Positions 13,002-23,581 of a DNA stretch of 64,000 nucleotides are shown one piece after another. Source of the stretch: Rhodoplanes sp963712435 (GTDB lineage: Bacteria; Pseudomonadota; Alphaproteobacteria; Rhizobiales; Xanthobacteraceae); NCBI GenBank assembly GCA_963712435.1, contig CAVQIB010000003.1, forward strand, positions 496,001-560,000, in the 5' to 3' direction. The position numbers were made by a program, and so were the translations under genes. The notes beneath the pieces are model-generated. The model did not search any database and was not told where the DNA came from. It worked only from the letters and a program-made list of their open reading frames with translations. The number at the start of each line of letters is the position of its first letter. Position 1 is the stretch's first letter.

Positions 13002-13601
13002 TCACTCACCGATCGCATCTTCTGACGCCACCACGGTGGCGAAGCGGTCGGCGAGCGCCGCGAGCGCGTTGCGCTTCACCTCGACGGCGGGAATGGTCGC
13101 GCCGGTGAGCGGGTCGGCGAGGTCGCGCGTTTCGGTCGCGGAAGCGATCACGGTCGCGCGCAGGCCGAGATCGATCGCCCCCCGGGCGGTCGCCTCCACG
13201 CACATATGGGTCATGAACCCGACCACGATGATCGCCGAACGGTGCAGCGCATGCAGCCGGTCGGCGAGGTCGGTGCTCGCAAACGCGTTGGGAAGGCTCT
13301 TGGTCAGCACCGGTTCGCCCGGCGCCGGCGCGGCGGGCGCGGCGACCTCGACGCCCGGCGAGCCGGGCGCGAACAGCTTGCCGGCCTTGGCGTGATGCAC
13401 GATGTGGATGACCGGCGTTCGCTGCGCGCGGGCGCGCGCGAGCAATCGGCCGATCTCATCGAGCGCCGCTTCCACGCCGGACAGCGGGAGGGCGCCGTCC
13501 ACATATTCGCGCTGCGCATCGATGACGACGAGGACCGCGTCGCCGAGCCGCGCGGGCGCGGAGGTTACGCCGGCGAGTTCGAGGAGAGTCATCGGCGACA
13601 T
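13002..13601 (-). CDS. Cysteine hydrolase (isochorismatase/nicotinamidase family)
   Basis: A 199-residue hydrolase with the family triad: Asp in VLVVIDAQREYVDG, Lys in VLTKSLPNAFAST, and nucleophile Cys in IVVGFMTHMCVEATARGA. The start MSPMTLLELAG (ATG at 13601) is placed by the beginning of similarity; the frame is open further but without coding character. Substrate unknown (an amide or N-carbamoyl compound is typical). It is convergent with the end of the restriction-modification gene, 11 bases apart. Confidence 0.87.
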   Translation of the reverse strand: MSPMTLLELAGVTSAPARLGDAVLVVIDAQREYVDGALPLSGVEAALDEIGRLLARARAQRTPVIHIVHHAKAGKLFAPGSPGVEVAAPAAPAPGEPVLTKSLPNAFASTDLADRLHALHRSAIIVVGFMTHMCVEATARGAIDLGLRATVIASATETRDLADPLTGATIPAVEVKRNALAALADRFATVVASEDAIGE

Positions 13602-13841
13602 CGCGCATTCCCATTGTTCGCAAGGGCCGCGCCTGGCGCAGCGCAAGCTGTGGTTCGTCCCATCGGATATCAGTTCCGCAACTGAGATCGCCGGGTCAAG
13701 CCCGCCGACGTGTACGGCGCGTCGCAGGCGCGACGGGGCGCCGCCGCTCTCCCGCGCGGTCGTCGGGCGCGGCGATCGTCGCAACTGCGCCGACGCGCTA
13801 CGCCGAGGGTCGTTGTGTAGAGAGAATACGGAAAAGAATAA

Positions 13842-13967
13842 TCAGAATGCGCCGAGCAGAATGGCGGCGACAAACGCGAACGCGGCGCAAGTCGCGAGAT
13901 AGTTGATCTTGACCGAGAGCTCCACAGCCGTGCTCCGTCCGAGTTTATCCGAATATTCATATACCAT
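13842..13967 (-). CDS. Small single-pass membrane protein
   Basis: A 41-residue product starting MVYEYSDKLGRSTAVEL and ending in one hydrophobic helix (INYLATCAAFAFVAAILLGAF). No function recognised. A longer frame up to 14081 exists, but the added part looks non-coding. Confidence is limited because of the size. Confidence 0.5.
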   Translation of the reverse strand: MVYEYSDKLGRSTAVELSVKINYLATCAAFAFVAAILLGAF

Positions 13968-14055
13968 GGTCTCACACAACCCCAAAGCACGAAAGATATT
14001 GCGGCGCACCCAATCCAGGGGCACATCTTGCGATGCACGCTGTTCGCTTCTCCGT

Positions 14056-14451
14056 CTACCGCACATCGACGGCAACCACATGCTCGCGCACCGGCGTGTC
14101 TTCCCAGGGGCGGAGATTGACGAAGGTCAGCTCGGCGCGACCGGCGCTGATGCCCTCGATCGACCAGCGATGGCGGCCCGGGGCGCCGACCAGCGGGCGG
14201 TCGGACGGCGCTTGCGCGAAGCCCTGATCGGCGACCCGGACGATAACGGCGTTCTTGCTGCGCTGGGAATCGAAACGCCAGACGTAACCTGTGGACGGGT
14301 TCTCCGCGAGCTCGACCGTTGCGCGCCCACCGGGTGCGAGCTCGACCGTCTGCTCGCTTCTCTCCGCGGAGAAGCCGGACGAAACCATGACCGCGAGGCC
14401 GAGCGACGCCGCCATTGCGAGCGCGCAGGCGGCGGGATGCATTCTGATCAT
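14056..14451 (-). CDS. Secreted chagasin-family (I42) cysteine-protease inhibitor
   Basis: A 131-residue protein with a signal peptide (MIRMHPAACALAMAASLGLAV) and an immunoglobulin-like inhibitor domain. The three inhibitory loops of the chagasin family can be seen: NPSTGYVWRF (canonical NPTTGY), the middle loop around VGAPGRHRWSI in place of GxGG, and LRPWEDTPV (RPW). It should block papain-like proteases in the periplasm or outside the cell. It lies 71 bases after the end of the amidase gene, same strand. Confidence 0.82.
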   Translation of the reverse strand: MIRMHPAACALAMAASLGLAVMVSSGFSAERSEQTVELAPGGRATVELAENPSTGYVWRFDSQRSKNAVIVRVADQGFAQAPSDRPLVGAPGRHRWSIEGISAGRAELTFVNLRPWEDTPVREHVVAVDVR

Positions 14452-14522
14452 GCGCTTTCCTTATTCTCGCGCCGATATGAGGCCACACCCAAAGCTGCGC
14501 ACGCCCGCGATCACGCCCAGCG

Positions 14523-15813
14523 CTACCCGCGCGCGATCGCCTGTTCGACGAACAGCGCCGCCTCGAGCGCGGAGCGGTCGCGCGCGAAACGCCCGACTGC
14601 CTGCACGCCGAGCGGCAGATGCGCCGAATCGAACTGGCCGGGCATATTGATGCAGGGAGCGCCCAGCAGCGTCCACAGTCGATTGAAGGTGGCGACGCCG
14701 GTGGAGCTGAGCGTCTTCGGCGCGGCGCCCGGCGCCGACGGCGTGATGAGAATATCGGTGTCCGCCATCAGATCGGCGAGCGCCTGGCGGGCGCGGCGCG
14801 CGGTGCGGCGCGCGCTGTCGTAGTCGTCGGCGCCGACATTGCGCGCCTGGTCGAGCAGGTCGCGCAACTTGGGACCGAGCGCGTCGCGGTGGCGATCGTA
14901 TTCGAAGGCGAGCGCGCGATAGGCTTCGTAGTCCTGAATTGTCGCATGCGCGCGGAATGCGTCCTCGAAGATCGGCGGCAGCCGGACCTCTTCCAGCAGC
15001 GGCGCCGGCGCGGCTCGCGACGCGGGCGGCGTTCTCGACCGCGTCCTGCATCGCTTCGCTCGCCTCCGCCCAGATATGCGTGCGCACGAGCGCGATGCGC
15101 GGAGCGGATGGCGGCGCATGGTCGACGCGCAGATCGCGCGCGGTGATGGCGGCGGCGGCGAAGGCGACGTCGGCGACGCTCGCGGCGAACAGCCCGGCCG
15201 TGTCGAGCGACCAGGCGAAAGCCTTGCAGCCCACCATCGGCAGCAATTTGAAGGACGGCTTGTAGCCGGCAATCCCGCAATAGGCGGCGGGACGAATGAC
15301 CGAGCCGCCGGTCTGGCTGCCGACCGCAATCGGAAGCATGCCGGCGGCGACCGCGGCGGCCGAGCCCGATGAAGAGCCGCCCGGCGTGTGCTCGTGATGG
15401 TGCGGATTGCGCGTTGCGGCCGGATCGAGAAAGGCGAGCGGGGTCGTGACCGTCTTGCCGATCAGAAGGCCGCCCGCGCGGCGGATCATCGACACGAGCG
15501 CGGCGTCGCTGGCCGGCCGGTGTCCGGCATAGATCGGCGAGCCGTAGGATGTCGGCAGGTCGGCGGTGTCGAACAGATCCTTGACGCCGACCGGCAGCCC
15601 GCGCAGCGGCGCGGCGATCAGCTCTCCGGCGGCGTCCTGCGCGCGTTTGCGCGCCGCCTCGATGTCGAGCACGGCGAAGGCGCCGATGGCGCCCTCGCGG
15701 GCGGCGATCGCCTCCGCACAGCGATCGACGATGTCGGCCGGCGTGAGCTCGCGGCGGTCGATCTGCCTGGCGAGGTCGAGCGCGCGCAGCGGGTACGCCG
15801 TGACAGCCGGCAA
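14523..15813 (-). CDS. Amidase (amidase signature family), one frameshift
   Basis: An amidase-signature hydrolase of about 430 residues. It has catalytic Lys in LPVGVKDLFDTAD, the Ser-rich block TPGGSSSGSAAAVAAGM and the second catalytic Ser in GSQTGGSVIRPAAYCG, forming the Ser-cisSer-Lys triad. A single shift near 15008 separates this half from the rest (LLEEVRLPPIFEDAF, ILITPSAPGAAPKTL, GAPCINMPGQF, ALFVEQAIARG). The start TTG at 15813 is chosen for the AAAGGAG site before it. Substrate unknown; the C-terminal half resembles allophanate-hydrolase/GatA-like amidases. Confidence 0.86.
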
Positions 15814-16010
15814 CTCGGACTCCTTTCGACGGGTCGGGCGGAAAGCGCGGCCGGGACCCCAGGTGCGAGCCACGCGCAGATGCGCGCCAGACCCCGCGCG
15901 TTAATCTTCTCAGCGCGCAAATCCGACTAATTTAACCATGCGCGTCGAAGCCGCGCTACCGATGAGTATCGTTGAGGCATCCTTAACGCTGTCCCCCACA
16001 AGCTGCGCGG

Positions 16011-17252
16011 ATGACGCGCGAGGTTCGCTTGTATCTCGTCGGCGCGCTCGTTCTCGTGCTGCTCGCCGGCTGTGGCCGGAACTTCTTTGCACAGCGTGAG
16101 TCCTGGCGGCGCGAGGCGGAAGTCCAATGCCTGAAGTCGGGGTCCGTGAAAGAGGGCCCGGCGATCGCGATGCTATCGCCGATCGACGGGCCGGGCGTTT
16201 GCGGGGCCGCATTCCCCTTCAAGGTCGTGGCGCTCGGGGACACCCCGATGCTCGGCTATGCCGACGAGCCGATCCGGCCGCCGGGCGCGATCCGCGGCGG
16301 CGCGACCGGAAGCGCGCGGCGGCCCGATCCCCTGCCGCCGGCGACCTATCCAAGCGAGCCGCGCCCGCTCGACCTCGCCCCGCCCGCGGCCGCTTCCGCA
16401 CCCGACGAGGCCCCTGACGCGCGCCGCGCGCCCGCTTACGGCGCGCCCGCCTCGCCCTCCTATGGCGGCGCGCCGGCCTATGGCGGCCGCCGCGGCCAGC
16501 AGCCGCCGATCACGCAAAGCCCGTTGCCGCCGCCGGGCGCTGCGGCCTCGCCCTATCCGCCGCCCTATCCCGGTCACGGGGAAACCGTGCCGATTTCGCC
16601 GTCGCGCGAGGCGCCGCTCTCGACACGGACGGCCGCGGCGACGGTCACCCCGGCGGCGACCCTCGCCTGTCCGGTCGTCTCGGCGCTCGACCGCTGGGTC
16701 GCCGAAGCGATCCAGCCGTCCGCACAGCGCTGGTTCGGCCAGCCGGTCGTCGAGATCAAGCAGATATCCGCCTATTCGTGCCGCGGCATGAACGGCAACC
16801 CGCGCGCCCGCATTTCCGAGCACGCCTTCGGCAATGCGCTCGACATTTCCGCCTTCGTGCTTGCCGACGGTCACGTCGTCACCATCCGGCGCGGCTGGGC
16901 GGGAACCCCGGAAGAGCAGGGTTTCCTGCGCGACGTCCAGTCCGCCGCGTGCAACCTGTTCTCCACCGTGCTCGCGCCGGGCTCCAACCGGTTCCATTAC
17001 GACCATATCCATGTTGATCTGATGCGGCGCGAGAGCGGCCGGCAGGTGTGCGAACCGGCGGCGATACAAGGCGAGGTGGTCGCCGCCCGCGCCCGCGCGC
17101 GCGGCGGTTATGCAGTCGGCCGGCCGCGCGATCCAGGAGTGACGGGCTCGATCACGCCGCGCCCGCGCGCGGAGATCGGCCGCGGCCGCCATCCTGCTGC
17201 CCGATTTGACGACGACCGAGACAGCCAGAGCGCGGTCCCGGGAGAGGACTGA
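16011..17252 (+). CDS. Extensin-like C-terminal domain lipoprotein
   Basis: A 413-residue protein with a lipoprotein signal (LVLVLLAGCGRN), a long Pro/Ala/Gly-rich linker (about residues 90-210) and a C-terminal extensin-like domain of the kind common in Rhizobiales. The domain has two motifs resembling zinc-peptidase sites of the LAS/VanY fold: SEHAFGNALDIS and FHYDHIHVDL. Cys pairs (YSCRGM, AACNLF) are also present. It probably acts on the cell envelope; peptidase activity is not shown. It is divergent from the amidase gene, with about 200 bases between them. Confidence 0.83.
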   Translation: MTREVRLYLVGALVLVLLAGCGRNFFAQRESWRREAEVQCLKSGSVKEGPAIAMLSPIDGPGVCGAAFPFKVVALGDTPMLGYADEPIRPPGAIRGGATGSARRPDPLPPATYPSEPRPLDLAPPAAASAPDEAPDARRAPAYGAPASPSYGGAPAYGGRRGQQPPITQSPLPPPGAAASPYPPPYPGHGETVPISPSREAPLSTRTAAATVTPAATLACPVVSALDRWVAEAIQPSAQRWFGQPVVEIKQISAYSCRGMNGNPRARISEHAFGNALDISAFVLADGHVVTIRRGWAGTPEEQGFLRDVQSAACNLFSTVLAPGSNRFHYDHIHVDLMRRESGRQVCEPAAIQGEVVAARARARGGYAVGRPRDPGVTGSITPRPRAEIGRGRHPAARFDDDRDSQSAVPGED

Positions 17253-17417
17253 GTAAAGTCTTCGGGTTGTTCAGCGACGTCAATTTGCGCTTCTTGTGGA
17301 ACCGGCTGCATTAAGGCTTTGGCACGCGCTCACGTTGTGGCAGAAGCGGCGGCTTCCCCCTTGACCGGGCACATCCCGGCGGGGGAGTTTGCGCAAGGGC
17401 GACGGAGATAGGCGAGC

Positions 17418-19527
17418 TTGTCCGATTCCGCTTCCGGATCAGAGACCGCGGCGCGTAGAATGCTGCGGTTCTTGCGCAGGCCGGCGCCGCTGCGGGTTGC
17501 GCTCAGTCTGCTCATGCTCGGCGCATTGCTGCCGAGCCTGCTCTTCTTCGCGCTCGAGTACCGCTCCGCGATGGCGGACAAGCGTAACGAGATCGAGCGG
17601 CAGGGCCGCGCCTATGCGCAGGCGATCGCCGACGACATCACCCGCGAAATCGCGGTCAAGCAGGCGCAGCTCTCCGCGCTCGTCACCTCGCCCGACCTGC
17701 GCGCCGGCGATTTCGCCGGGTTTTATGCGCAGGCGCAACAAGCCGCGCAGACCGTTCCCGGCTGGATCTCCCTGTTTCGCGAGGACGGCGAGCAGCTGTT
17801 CAACACGCTCGCGGCGTTCGGGGCGACGCTGCCGCGCGCGCGCAACCCGGACCTCATCCGCAAAGTGGTGGAGAGCGGCCGCTGCGCCACGACGGGCTTG
17901 TTCAAGTCGGAGCTGTCGCAGCGCTTTATGGTAAGCCTCCTCTGCCCCGCGCCCGGCACGACATATGTCATCGCCGGCAGCCTGCCGGTCGATCATCTGA
18001 ACGGCGTCGTCCGCCGCCAGACGCGCGACGGCTGGCTCGCCGTGCTGGTCGATGGAGCAGGCCTCGTGATTGCGCGCAGCGATCATTCGGAGGCGGCGAT
18101 CGGCGCCCCAATCGCCTCCCTTGCCCACCAACGGATGGCGGCGGAAGCGACCGGTTGGATCGATATTCCCTTCGACGGCGTGAAGTCCTGCGCGGGTTGG
18201 CACCGCCTCGCCAGCGGCTGGACGGTGCTGGCGGCGGTGCCGCAGGCGACCGTCGAAGCGCCGCTGCAGCGCTGGCGCAAGGATGTGATGTGGAGCCTGC
18301 TCATCTTCCTGGGGCTCGCCTTCATGTCGGCGGCCCTCGTCGGGGAGTGGATCATCCGCTCGATGAACGAACTGTCGAAGGCGGCCGCGGAAATCGTCGC
18401 CGGCCGCACCAGCGAGCCGCTCCAGTCGAGCATCCGGGAGGTCAATGAGGTCGGCAAGGCGCTCGTCAAAGCAGCCCAGGATCGCGCCAAGGGCGAGCTT
18501 GCGAACGCGCATCTGGCCGCGCTCGTCACCTTCTCCGGCGACGCGATCATGAGCGTTTCGCTCGACGGCAGGATTCTGAGCTGGAACTCCGCGGCCGAGG
18601 AACTGTACGGCTACCGCGCCGACGAGGCGATCGGCCGCCAGCATTCCGAGCTGATCCCGTTTGGGCGCCTCAAGGAGATCGACGAGAAGTTCGCCGCCGC
18701 GCGGGCGGGCCGCAGCCTGCGCCTCGAAACGGTGCGGCGTCGCAAGGACGGAAGTCTGGTCGAGGTCTCCCTCGACGCCGGCCCGGTGCGCAGCGCCGAC
18801 GGAGACCTGGTCGGCATTTCCGTGATCGCGCACGACATCAGCCAGCGCAAGCGCAACGAAGCGCATATGGAATTCGTGATGCGCGAACTGTCGCATCGCA
18901 CCAAGAATCTCATCACCGTCATCATCGCCGTCGCCCGCCGGACGGCCCGGCAGGCCGGCGATTTCGCCGATTTCGAGAACAAGTTCACCGGGCGCCTGCA
19001 CGGGCTTGCCCGTTCGCACGACCTGCTCGTTCAGACGGATTGGATCGGGGCGTCGATCGAGGAACTGGTGCGCTCGCAGCTTGCCCCGTTCATCACCGAT
19101 CCGTCATGCCTGCAGACCTGCGGCCCCGATCTCCTGTTGCGGCCGGAAGCCGTGCAGAATCTCGGGCTTCGCCCTGCACGAGCTTGCGACCAACGCCAAC
19201 AAGTTTGGCGCGCTCCGCCAATCGGGCGGACTTATCTTGATTCAATGGGACATCGCGACGACCATCGCCGGCGAGCACCGCATTCGCCTCACTTGGCAGG
19301 AGTGCGGCGGCCCGGAGGTCGAACCGCCGAAGCGCAGCGGGTTCGGCTCCACCGTGATCCATAAGCTCACCGAGGCCTCGCTCAACGCGACCGTCACCAC
19401 CGCCTTCGACCGCACGGGCTTCCGCTGGGAAGTCGACATGCCGGCGAGCGAGATTCTCAGCGAGGGCGATGTCGCGGTCTCGAGCCTGCTCGCCGCGGCC
19501 GCCGCCTCGATGCGGGCCGCGAGCTGA
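17418..19527 (+). CDS. Membrane-bound PAS/HWE histidine kinase, one frameshift
   Basis: A sensor kinase of about 700 residues. TM1 (LSLLMLGALLPSLLFFALEY) and TM2 (WSLLIFLGLAFMSAALVGEW) flank a periplasmic sensor domain, followed by a HAMP-like stretch and a PAS domain (VTFSGDAIMSVSLDGRILSW, ELYGYRADEAIG). The HWE transmitter has the H-box ELSHRTKNLITVIIAVA, then one frameshift near 19167, then the N-box LHELATNANKFGALR and WQECGGPEVEPP (the W-x-E motif). No response regulator is adjacent. Such kinases in this group often feed general stress response or light/redox signalling; the signal is unknown. Confidence 0.88.
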
Positions 19528-19609
19528 ACGTCATCGACTGCCAGCCCACCGGGAGTTGATGGAGCCTGGCGGCTGGACCATAGTTAGGCTTTCGACAATC
19601 CGGAGCGAC

Positions 19610-20083
19610 ATGATGCAATTAGCGCCAAGCAAAAAGCTTCTCTTCCGCAGCCTGACCATTGCTGCGCTCGCTGCGTATCCCGCTTTCGCGCTCGGGGCGG
19701 ACCAAGCCCCGAACATGAAGGGCAAGTGGGTCGGCAAGACCCACACGATCGTGGCCGGCAAGGGCGGACATTGGCCGAACAGCCCCGGCACCTTCGAGAA
19801 GCCGGCCTTTCTCGAAAAAGATTTGGTGTTGGAGATCACCGGCCAGGAGGGCCGGCGATTCTGGGGCGTCACGACGATCTCGGGCGGCAACGAGAAGACC
19901 GATGAACCGTTCATCGGCGAGTTGACCGGCGAAGACAACGAGACGGTCGTGATGGCCGACACCGACGGCTATTTCACCGGAACGCTCGTCGACGACGGCG
20001 AATTTTCATTCTGCTACATGCAGGCGGGCGGCAAGACGGGGTCGAGCGTCGTCAGTTGCACCGAGGTCAAGCGGACGCCCTGA
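19610..20083 (+). CDS. Secreted protein of unknown function
   Basis: A 157-residue product with a signal peptide (FRSLTIAALAAYPAFALGA) and a beta-rich mature part: NMKGKWVGKTHTIVAGKGGHW, LVLEITGQEGRRFWGVTTI, FIGELTGEDNETVVMADTDG. It looks like a lipocalin/avidin-like barrel pattern, but I do not recognise a family. Start MMQLAPSKK after a GGAG site. Confidence 0.65.
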   Translation: MMQLAPSKKLLFRSLTIAALAAYPAFALGADQAPNMKGKWVGKTHTIVAGKGGHWPNSPGTFEKPAFLEKDLVLEITGQEGRRFWGVTTISGGNEKTDEPFIGELTGEDNETVVMADTDGYFTGTLVDDGEFSFCYMQAGGKTGSSVVSCTEVKRTP

Positions 20084-20105
20084 CGCGCGCCGCGGCGGAG
20101 GAACG

Positions 20106-20129
20106 CCGGCGGGCCGCACGGCCCGTCGG
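20106..20129. terminator. Hairpin between convergent genes
   Basis: CCGGCGGGCC...GGCCCGTCGG forms a stem of about 11 pairs (one G-T) with a very small loop. It lies between the secreted-protein gene and the convergent epimerase gene. No T-run follows on either side, so termination is only probable. Confidence 0.4.
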
Positions 20130-20153
20130 ATCGCGCGCGCCGCCGCAGTGCGC

Positions 20154-22067
20154 TCAGGCCGCCGCGCCGCGAAAATCCGGCAAGGCGTCGCGCAAGACCC
20201 CGTAGATCGCCTCGCGCTCCTCGCGCGCGATGGCCTGCTCGAGCTTGGCGAGCCAGGCGCGCACGACCTCGATCGGCGGGCTGACCGGATGCGCCGCCAC
20301 GATGCCCTCGATGCCGATATCCGCGGTCGGCTCCTCGCGCGCGAACAGGATTTCATGCAGGCGCTCGCCCGGCCGGATACCGGTGAATTTGATGTCGATG
20401 TCGAGCTGCGGCTCGAGCCCGGACAGTCGGATCATCCGCTCGGCAAGCTCCACGATCTTGACCGGCTGTCCCATGTTCAGGACGAACACCGATTCCTGGC
20501 CGCGCCCGACGCCGAACGCGTGGCTGGCGGCGGTGACGACGAGATCGCACGCCTCCCGTATGGTCATGAAATAGCGCACCATGGCCGGATCGGTCACCGT
20601 CACCGGCCCGCCGGCTTCGATCTGCGCGCGGAATTTCGGCACCACCGAACCGTTCGAGGCCAGCACATTGCCGAAGCGAACCGCGATCAGGCGCGTCGCC
20701 TGATGGCCCGTCAAGGCGCGCCGGGCGAAGTCGGCGTCGAGCGCCTGGCAATACATTTCTGCGAAGCGCTTGGTCGCGCCGAGAACCGAGACCGGCTCGA
20801 TCGCCTTGTCGGTCGAGATCATCACGAACCCGGCCGCGCCCGCCGCCACCGCCGCGTCGGCCACATTCACCGACCCGAACACATTGGTCTTGACCCCTTC
20901 GCCCCAATCCCGCTCCAGGATGGGAACGTGCTTCAGGGCGGCCGCGTGAAAGACGAAATCTGGTTGGAAATCGGCGAGCAGGCGCTTGATGCGGTCGCGG
21001 TCGCGCACATCGGCGATGCGGCCCTCGATGCGCGCCTCCGTGTCCTTGGTCGCCAGCGCTTCGAGCACCGCATGCAGCGCCGGCTCGGAATTCTCGATCA
21101 CCAGGAGCCGCGACGCCCCGAACGTGACGATGCGGTCGCAGATCTCCGCGCCGATCGAGCCGCCGCCGCCGGTCACGACCACGGCCCGTCCTTTCACGAA
21201 GCTCTCCAGCCGCCCATAGTCGATCTTGACGATGGACCGCAGCAGCAGGTCTTCGACATTGACCGGGGCGAGCCGCAGTTCTTTCGCCCCGTCTTCCAGC
21301 GAGGGCAGCCGGTTGGTCAACAGTCCCAGCCGCCGCGCGCGCATGAGAACCGTCTCGACATTCGTGCCCTTCTCGAAGGCGGAGGCGGTGAGCACCAGGC
21401 GGCGCACCTCGGTGCCGCGATCCTTCAAGTCGGACACGGCGCGCTCGAGCTGGTCGAAATCGCCGAGCACGGAAATGCCGCGCATGATCTGCCCTTGATC
21501 CGCCGGCGAGGGCGAGAGAATGCCGACCGGCCAGATATGCTTCACCGCGCCGGTCTCGACCGCCCGCAGCAGAACCTCGGCGTCGGCGGCGCGCCCGAGA
21601 ATGATGATCGGCGTCGCGTTCGTGCCGCTCGCATGATGGCGGACGCGCGTGTAGCGAAAATAACGATAGGCGATCCGCGGTCCGCCGAGGAAAAACATCT
21701 GCAGGACCCAGTAGAGAACGATGGTCAGCTTGCCGAAAAAGAACTCGCCGAGAACATTGGGCGACACCAGGATATAGTCGGCGACGAGCAGCGAGACGGC
21801 GAGCACCGTGGATGCGCGCAAAATGTTGGCGAGGTCGGGAAGCGAGGCGAAGCGCCATTTGGACCGGTACAGATCGAAATACCAGTAGACGACCATCGCG
21901 TAGGCCAAGAGACAGGGGAGCGCGATTTCCAAGGCGCCGAGCCGCTCGTTGAGGCCCGCTTCCTCGAAGCGCAAATAGAAGCTGGCCAGCAATGCAGCCG
22001 CCGTCGCGACCAGATCATGGATGATCACGAGCAGCCGACGTCGATTGCCGAAGACCGATTTCAACAT
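20154..22067 (-). CDS. CapD/FlaA1-type membrane nucleotide-sugar 4,6-dehydratase/epimerase
   Basis: A protein of 637 residues. Four N-terminal membrane helices (for example VIIHDLVATAAALLASFYL and LLAYAMVVYWYFDLY) precede a CoA-binding-like domain and an extended short-chain dehydrogenase with GRAVVVTGGGGSIGAEICDR. The catalytic region reads MISTDKAIEPVSVLGATKR, where the usual Tyr of YxxxK is replaced, as in WbpM/CapD relatives. It should modify UDP-GlcNAc-type sugars for surface polysaccharide. The frame opens at a TTG at 22121; I chose the first ATG (MLKSVFGNRRRLL). Confidence 0.9.
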   Translation of the reverse strand: MLKSVFGNRRRLLVIIHDLVATAAALLASFYLRFEEAGLNERLGALEIALPCLLAYAMVVYWYFDLYRSKWRFASLPDLANILRASTVLAVSLLVADYILVSPNVLGEFFFGKLTIVLYWVLQMFFLGGPRIAYRYFRYTRVRHHASGTNATPIIILGRAADAEVLLRAVETGAVKHIWPVGILSPSPADQGQIMRGISVLGDFDQLERAVSDLKDRGTEVRRLVLTASAFEKGTNVETVLMRARRLGLLTNRLPSLEDGAKELRLAPVNVEDLLLRSIVKIDYGRLESFVKGRAVVVTGGGGSIGAEICDRIVTFGASRLLVIENSEPALHAVLEALATKDTEARIEGRIADVRDRDRIKRLLADFQPDFVFHAAALKHVPILERDWGEGVKTNVFGSVNVADAAVAAGAAGFVMISTDKAIEPVSVLGATKRFAEMYCQALDADFARRALTGHQATRLIAVRFGNVLASNGSVVPKFRAQIEAGGPVTVTDPAMVRYFMTIREACDLVVTAASHAFGVGRGQESVFVLNMGQPVKIVELAERMIRLSGLEPQLDIDIKFTGIRPGERLHEILFAREEPTADIGIEGIVAAHPVSPPIEVVRAWLAKLEQAIAREEREAIYGVLRDALPDFRGAAA

Positions 22068-22166
22068 GGTCGGGCCGTACCGCGTGGATTCCGATGCATT
22101 CGCCCCCTGCGCGGCGTGCAAAGCGCTAGGCCGAATGCGATACTACCATAGCACGGGAATGCCAAT

Positions 22167-23554
22167 ATGCGGGTAGCTCGCGCCTCCACCGCAGCGGGCG
22201 CCCCGGCCCGCGCGCAGCGCGAGCTGTTCGGCCATCCGCGCGGGCTTGCCTTCCTGTTCGCGACGGAGATGTGGGAGCGCTTCTCCTACTACGGCATGCG
22301 CGCCCTGCTCGTCCTCTACATGGTGAAATACCTGTTCGAGCCCGGCCGCGCCGACGCCGTGATCGGATACGCCGCGCTCAAGCGCGCGCTCGAATTCGCC
22401 TTCGGGCCGCTCGATGTCCAGCCGTTCGCCTCGCATGTGTACGGGCTCTATACCGGGCTCGTCTATTTCACGCCGTTGATCGGCGGGCTCATCGCCGACC
22501 GCGTGCTCGGCCAGCGCCGCACCGTGATCATCGGCGCGGCGCTGATGGCGGCCGGCCATTTCATGATGGCGTTCGAGTCGCTCCTGTTCTTCGCGCTCGC
22601 CACGCTGATCGTCGGCAATGGCGCGTTCAAGCCGAACATCTCGACCCAGGTCGGATCGCTCTATCCGCCGGGCGACGCGCGGCGCGACCGCGCCTATTCG
22701 ATCTTCTATGTCGGGATCAATATCGGCGCGTTTCTCGCCCCGCTGATCTGCGGAACGCTGGGCGAGGAGGTCGGCTGGCACTACGGCTTCGGCGCCGCGG
22801 GCGTCGGCATGCTGCTCGGTCTTCTGATCTATCTCTGCGCGGCCCGCCGACCTGCCCGCCGACGCGATCGCTGCGACGGACGGGCATGCGCGCGGACCGC
22901 TCACGCGCGAAGAGCGGCGCGGCGTGCTCGCCCTCCTCCTGCTCTGCGCGCCGGTCATCCTGTTCTGGGCGACCTACGAGCAGCAGGGCAACACCATCGC
23001 GCTGTGGGCCGACGCCCGCACCGACCGGTCCATCGGTCTGCTCGGATGGACGGTGGACATCCCGACCACCTGGTTCCAGGCGTTCAATCCCCTGATGATC
23101 TTCGCGTTCACCCCGTTCATCCTCGCCTTGTGGGCGCGCCAGAGCCGGCGCGGCCGCGAGCCCTCGACGCTGAGCAAAATGGCGCTTGGCTGTTTCGGCG
23201 TCACGGCCGCCAATCTCATCCTGGCGATCGCGGCGATGCAGGCGGGCGCCGACAAAGCGAGCTGGCTGTGGCTCTTCGCCTATTTCATCGTGATCACCAT
23301 CGGCGAACTCTATCTCTCCCCGATCGGCCTCTCGCTCGTCTCCAAGATGTCGCCGGCGCGAGCGGTGTCGATGATGATGGGCGTGTGGCTCGCCACGAGC
23401 TTCTTCGGCAATCTTCTCGCCGGCGTGCTGGGGAGCTACTGGTCGGCGATGGACAAGCCGCGTTTTCTTCCTGATGATCGCCGGCATCGCAGCGCTCGCG
23501 GGCGCCGCCATCGCGCTTCTGCGCCGGCCATTCGGCGGCCTGCTGCAGGGCTGA
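22167..23554 (+). CDS. POT/PTR-family proton-dependent oligopeptide transporter, two frameshifts
   Basis: A proton:peptide symporter with the ExxER motif in helix 1 (FLFATEMWERFSYYGMRALL), GGLIADRVLGQRRTV after helix 2 and the PTR2 signature FYVGINIGAFLAPLICGTLGE. A shift near 22851 and another near 23463 split the frame; the remaining parts read LFWATYEQQGNTIALWAD, IGELYLSPIGLSLVSKMSPA and FFLMIAGIAALAGAAIALL. About 460 residues, ending at 23554. The promoter region is shared with the divergent epimerase gene. Confidence 0.9.
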
Positions 23555-23581
23555 TGCGAACGACGAGGCAGAGCGCCGAGT

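Noticed and set aside
13968..14081. Longer N-terminus for the small membrane protein (start at 14081).
   Set aside because: The added part is Arg/Cys-rich, overlaps the end of the chagasin-like gene, and has no ribosome site.
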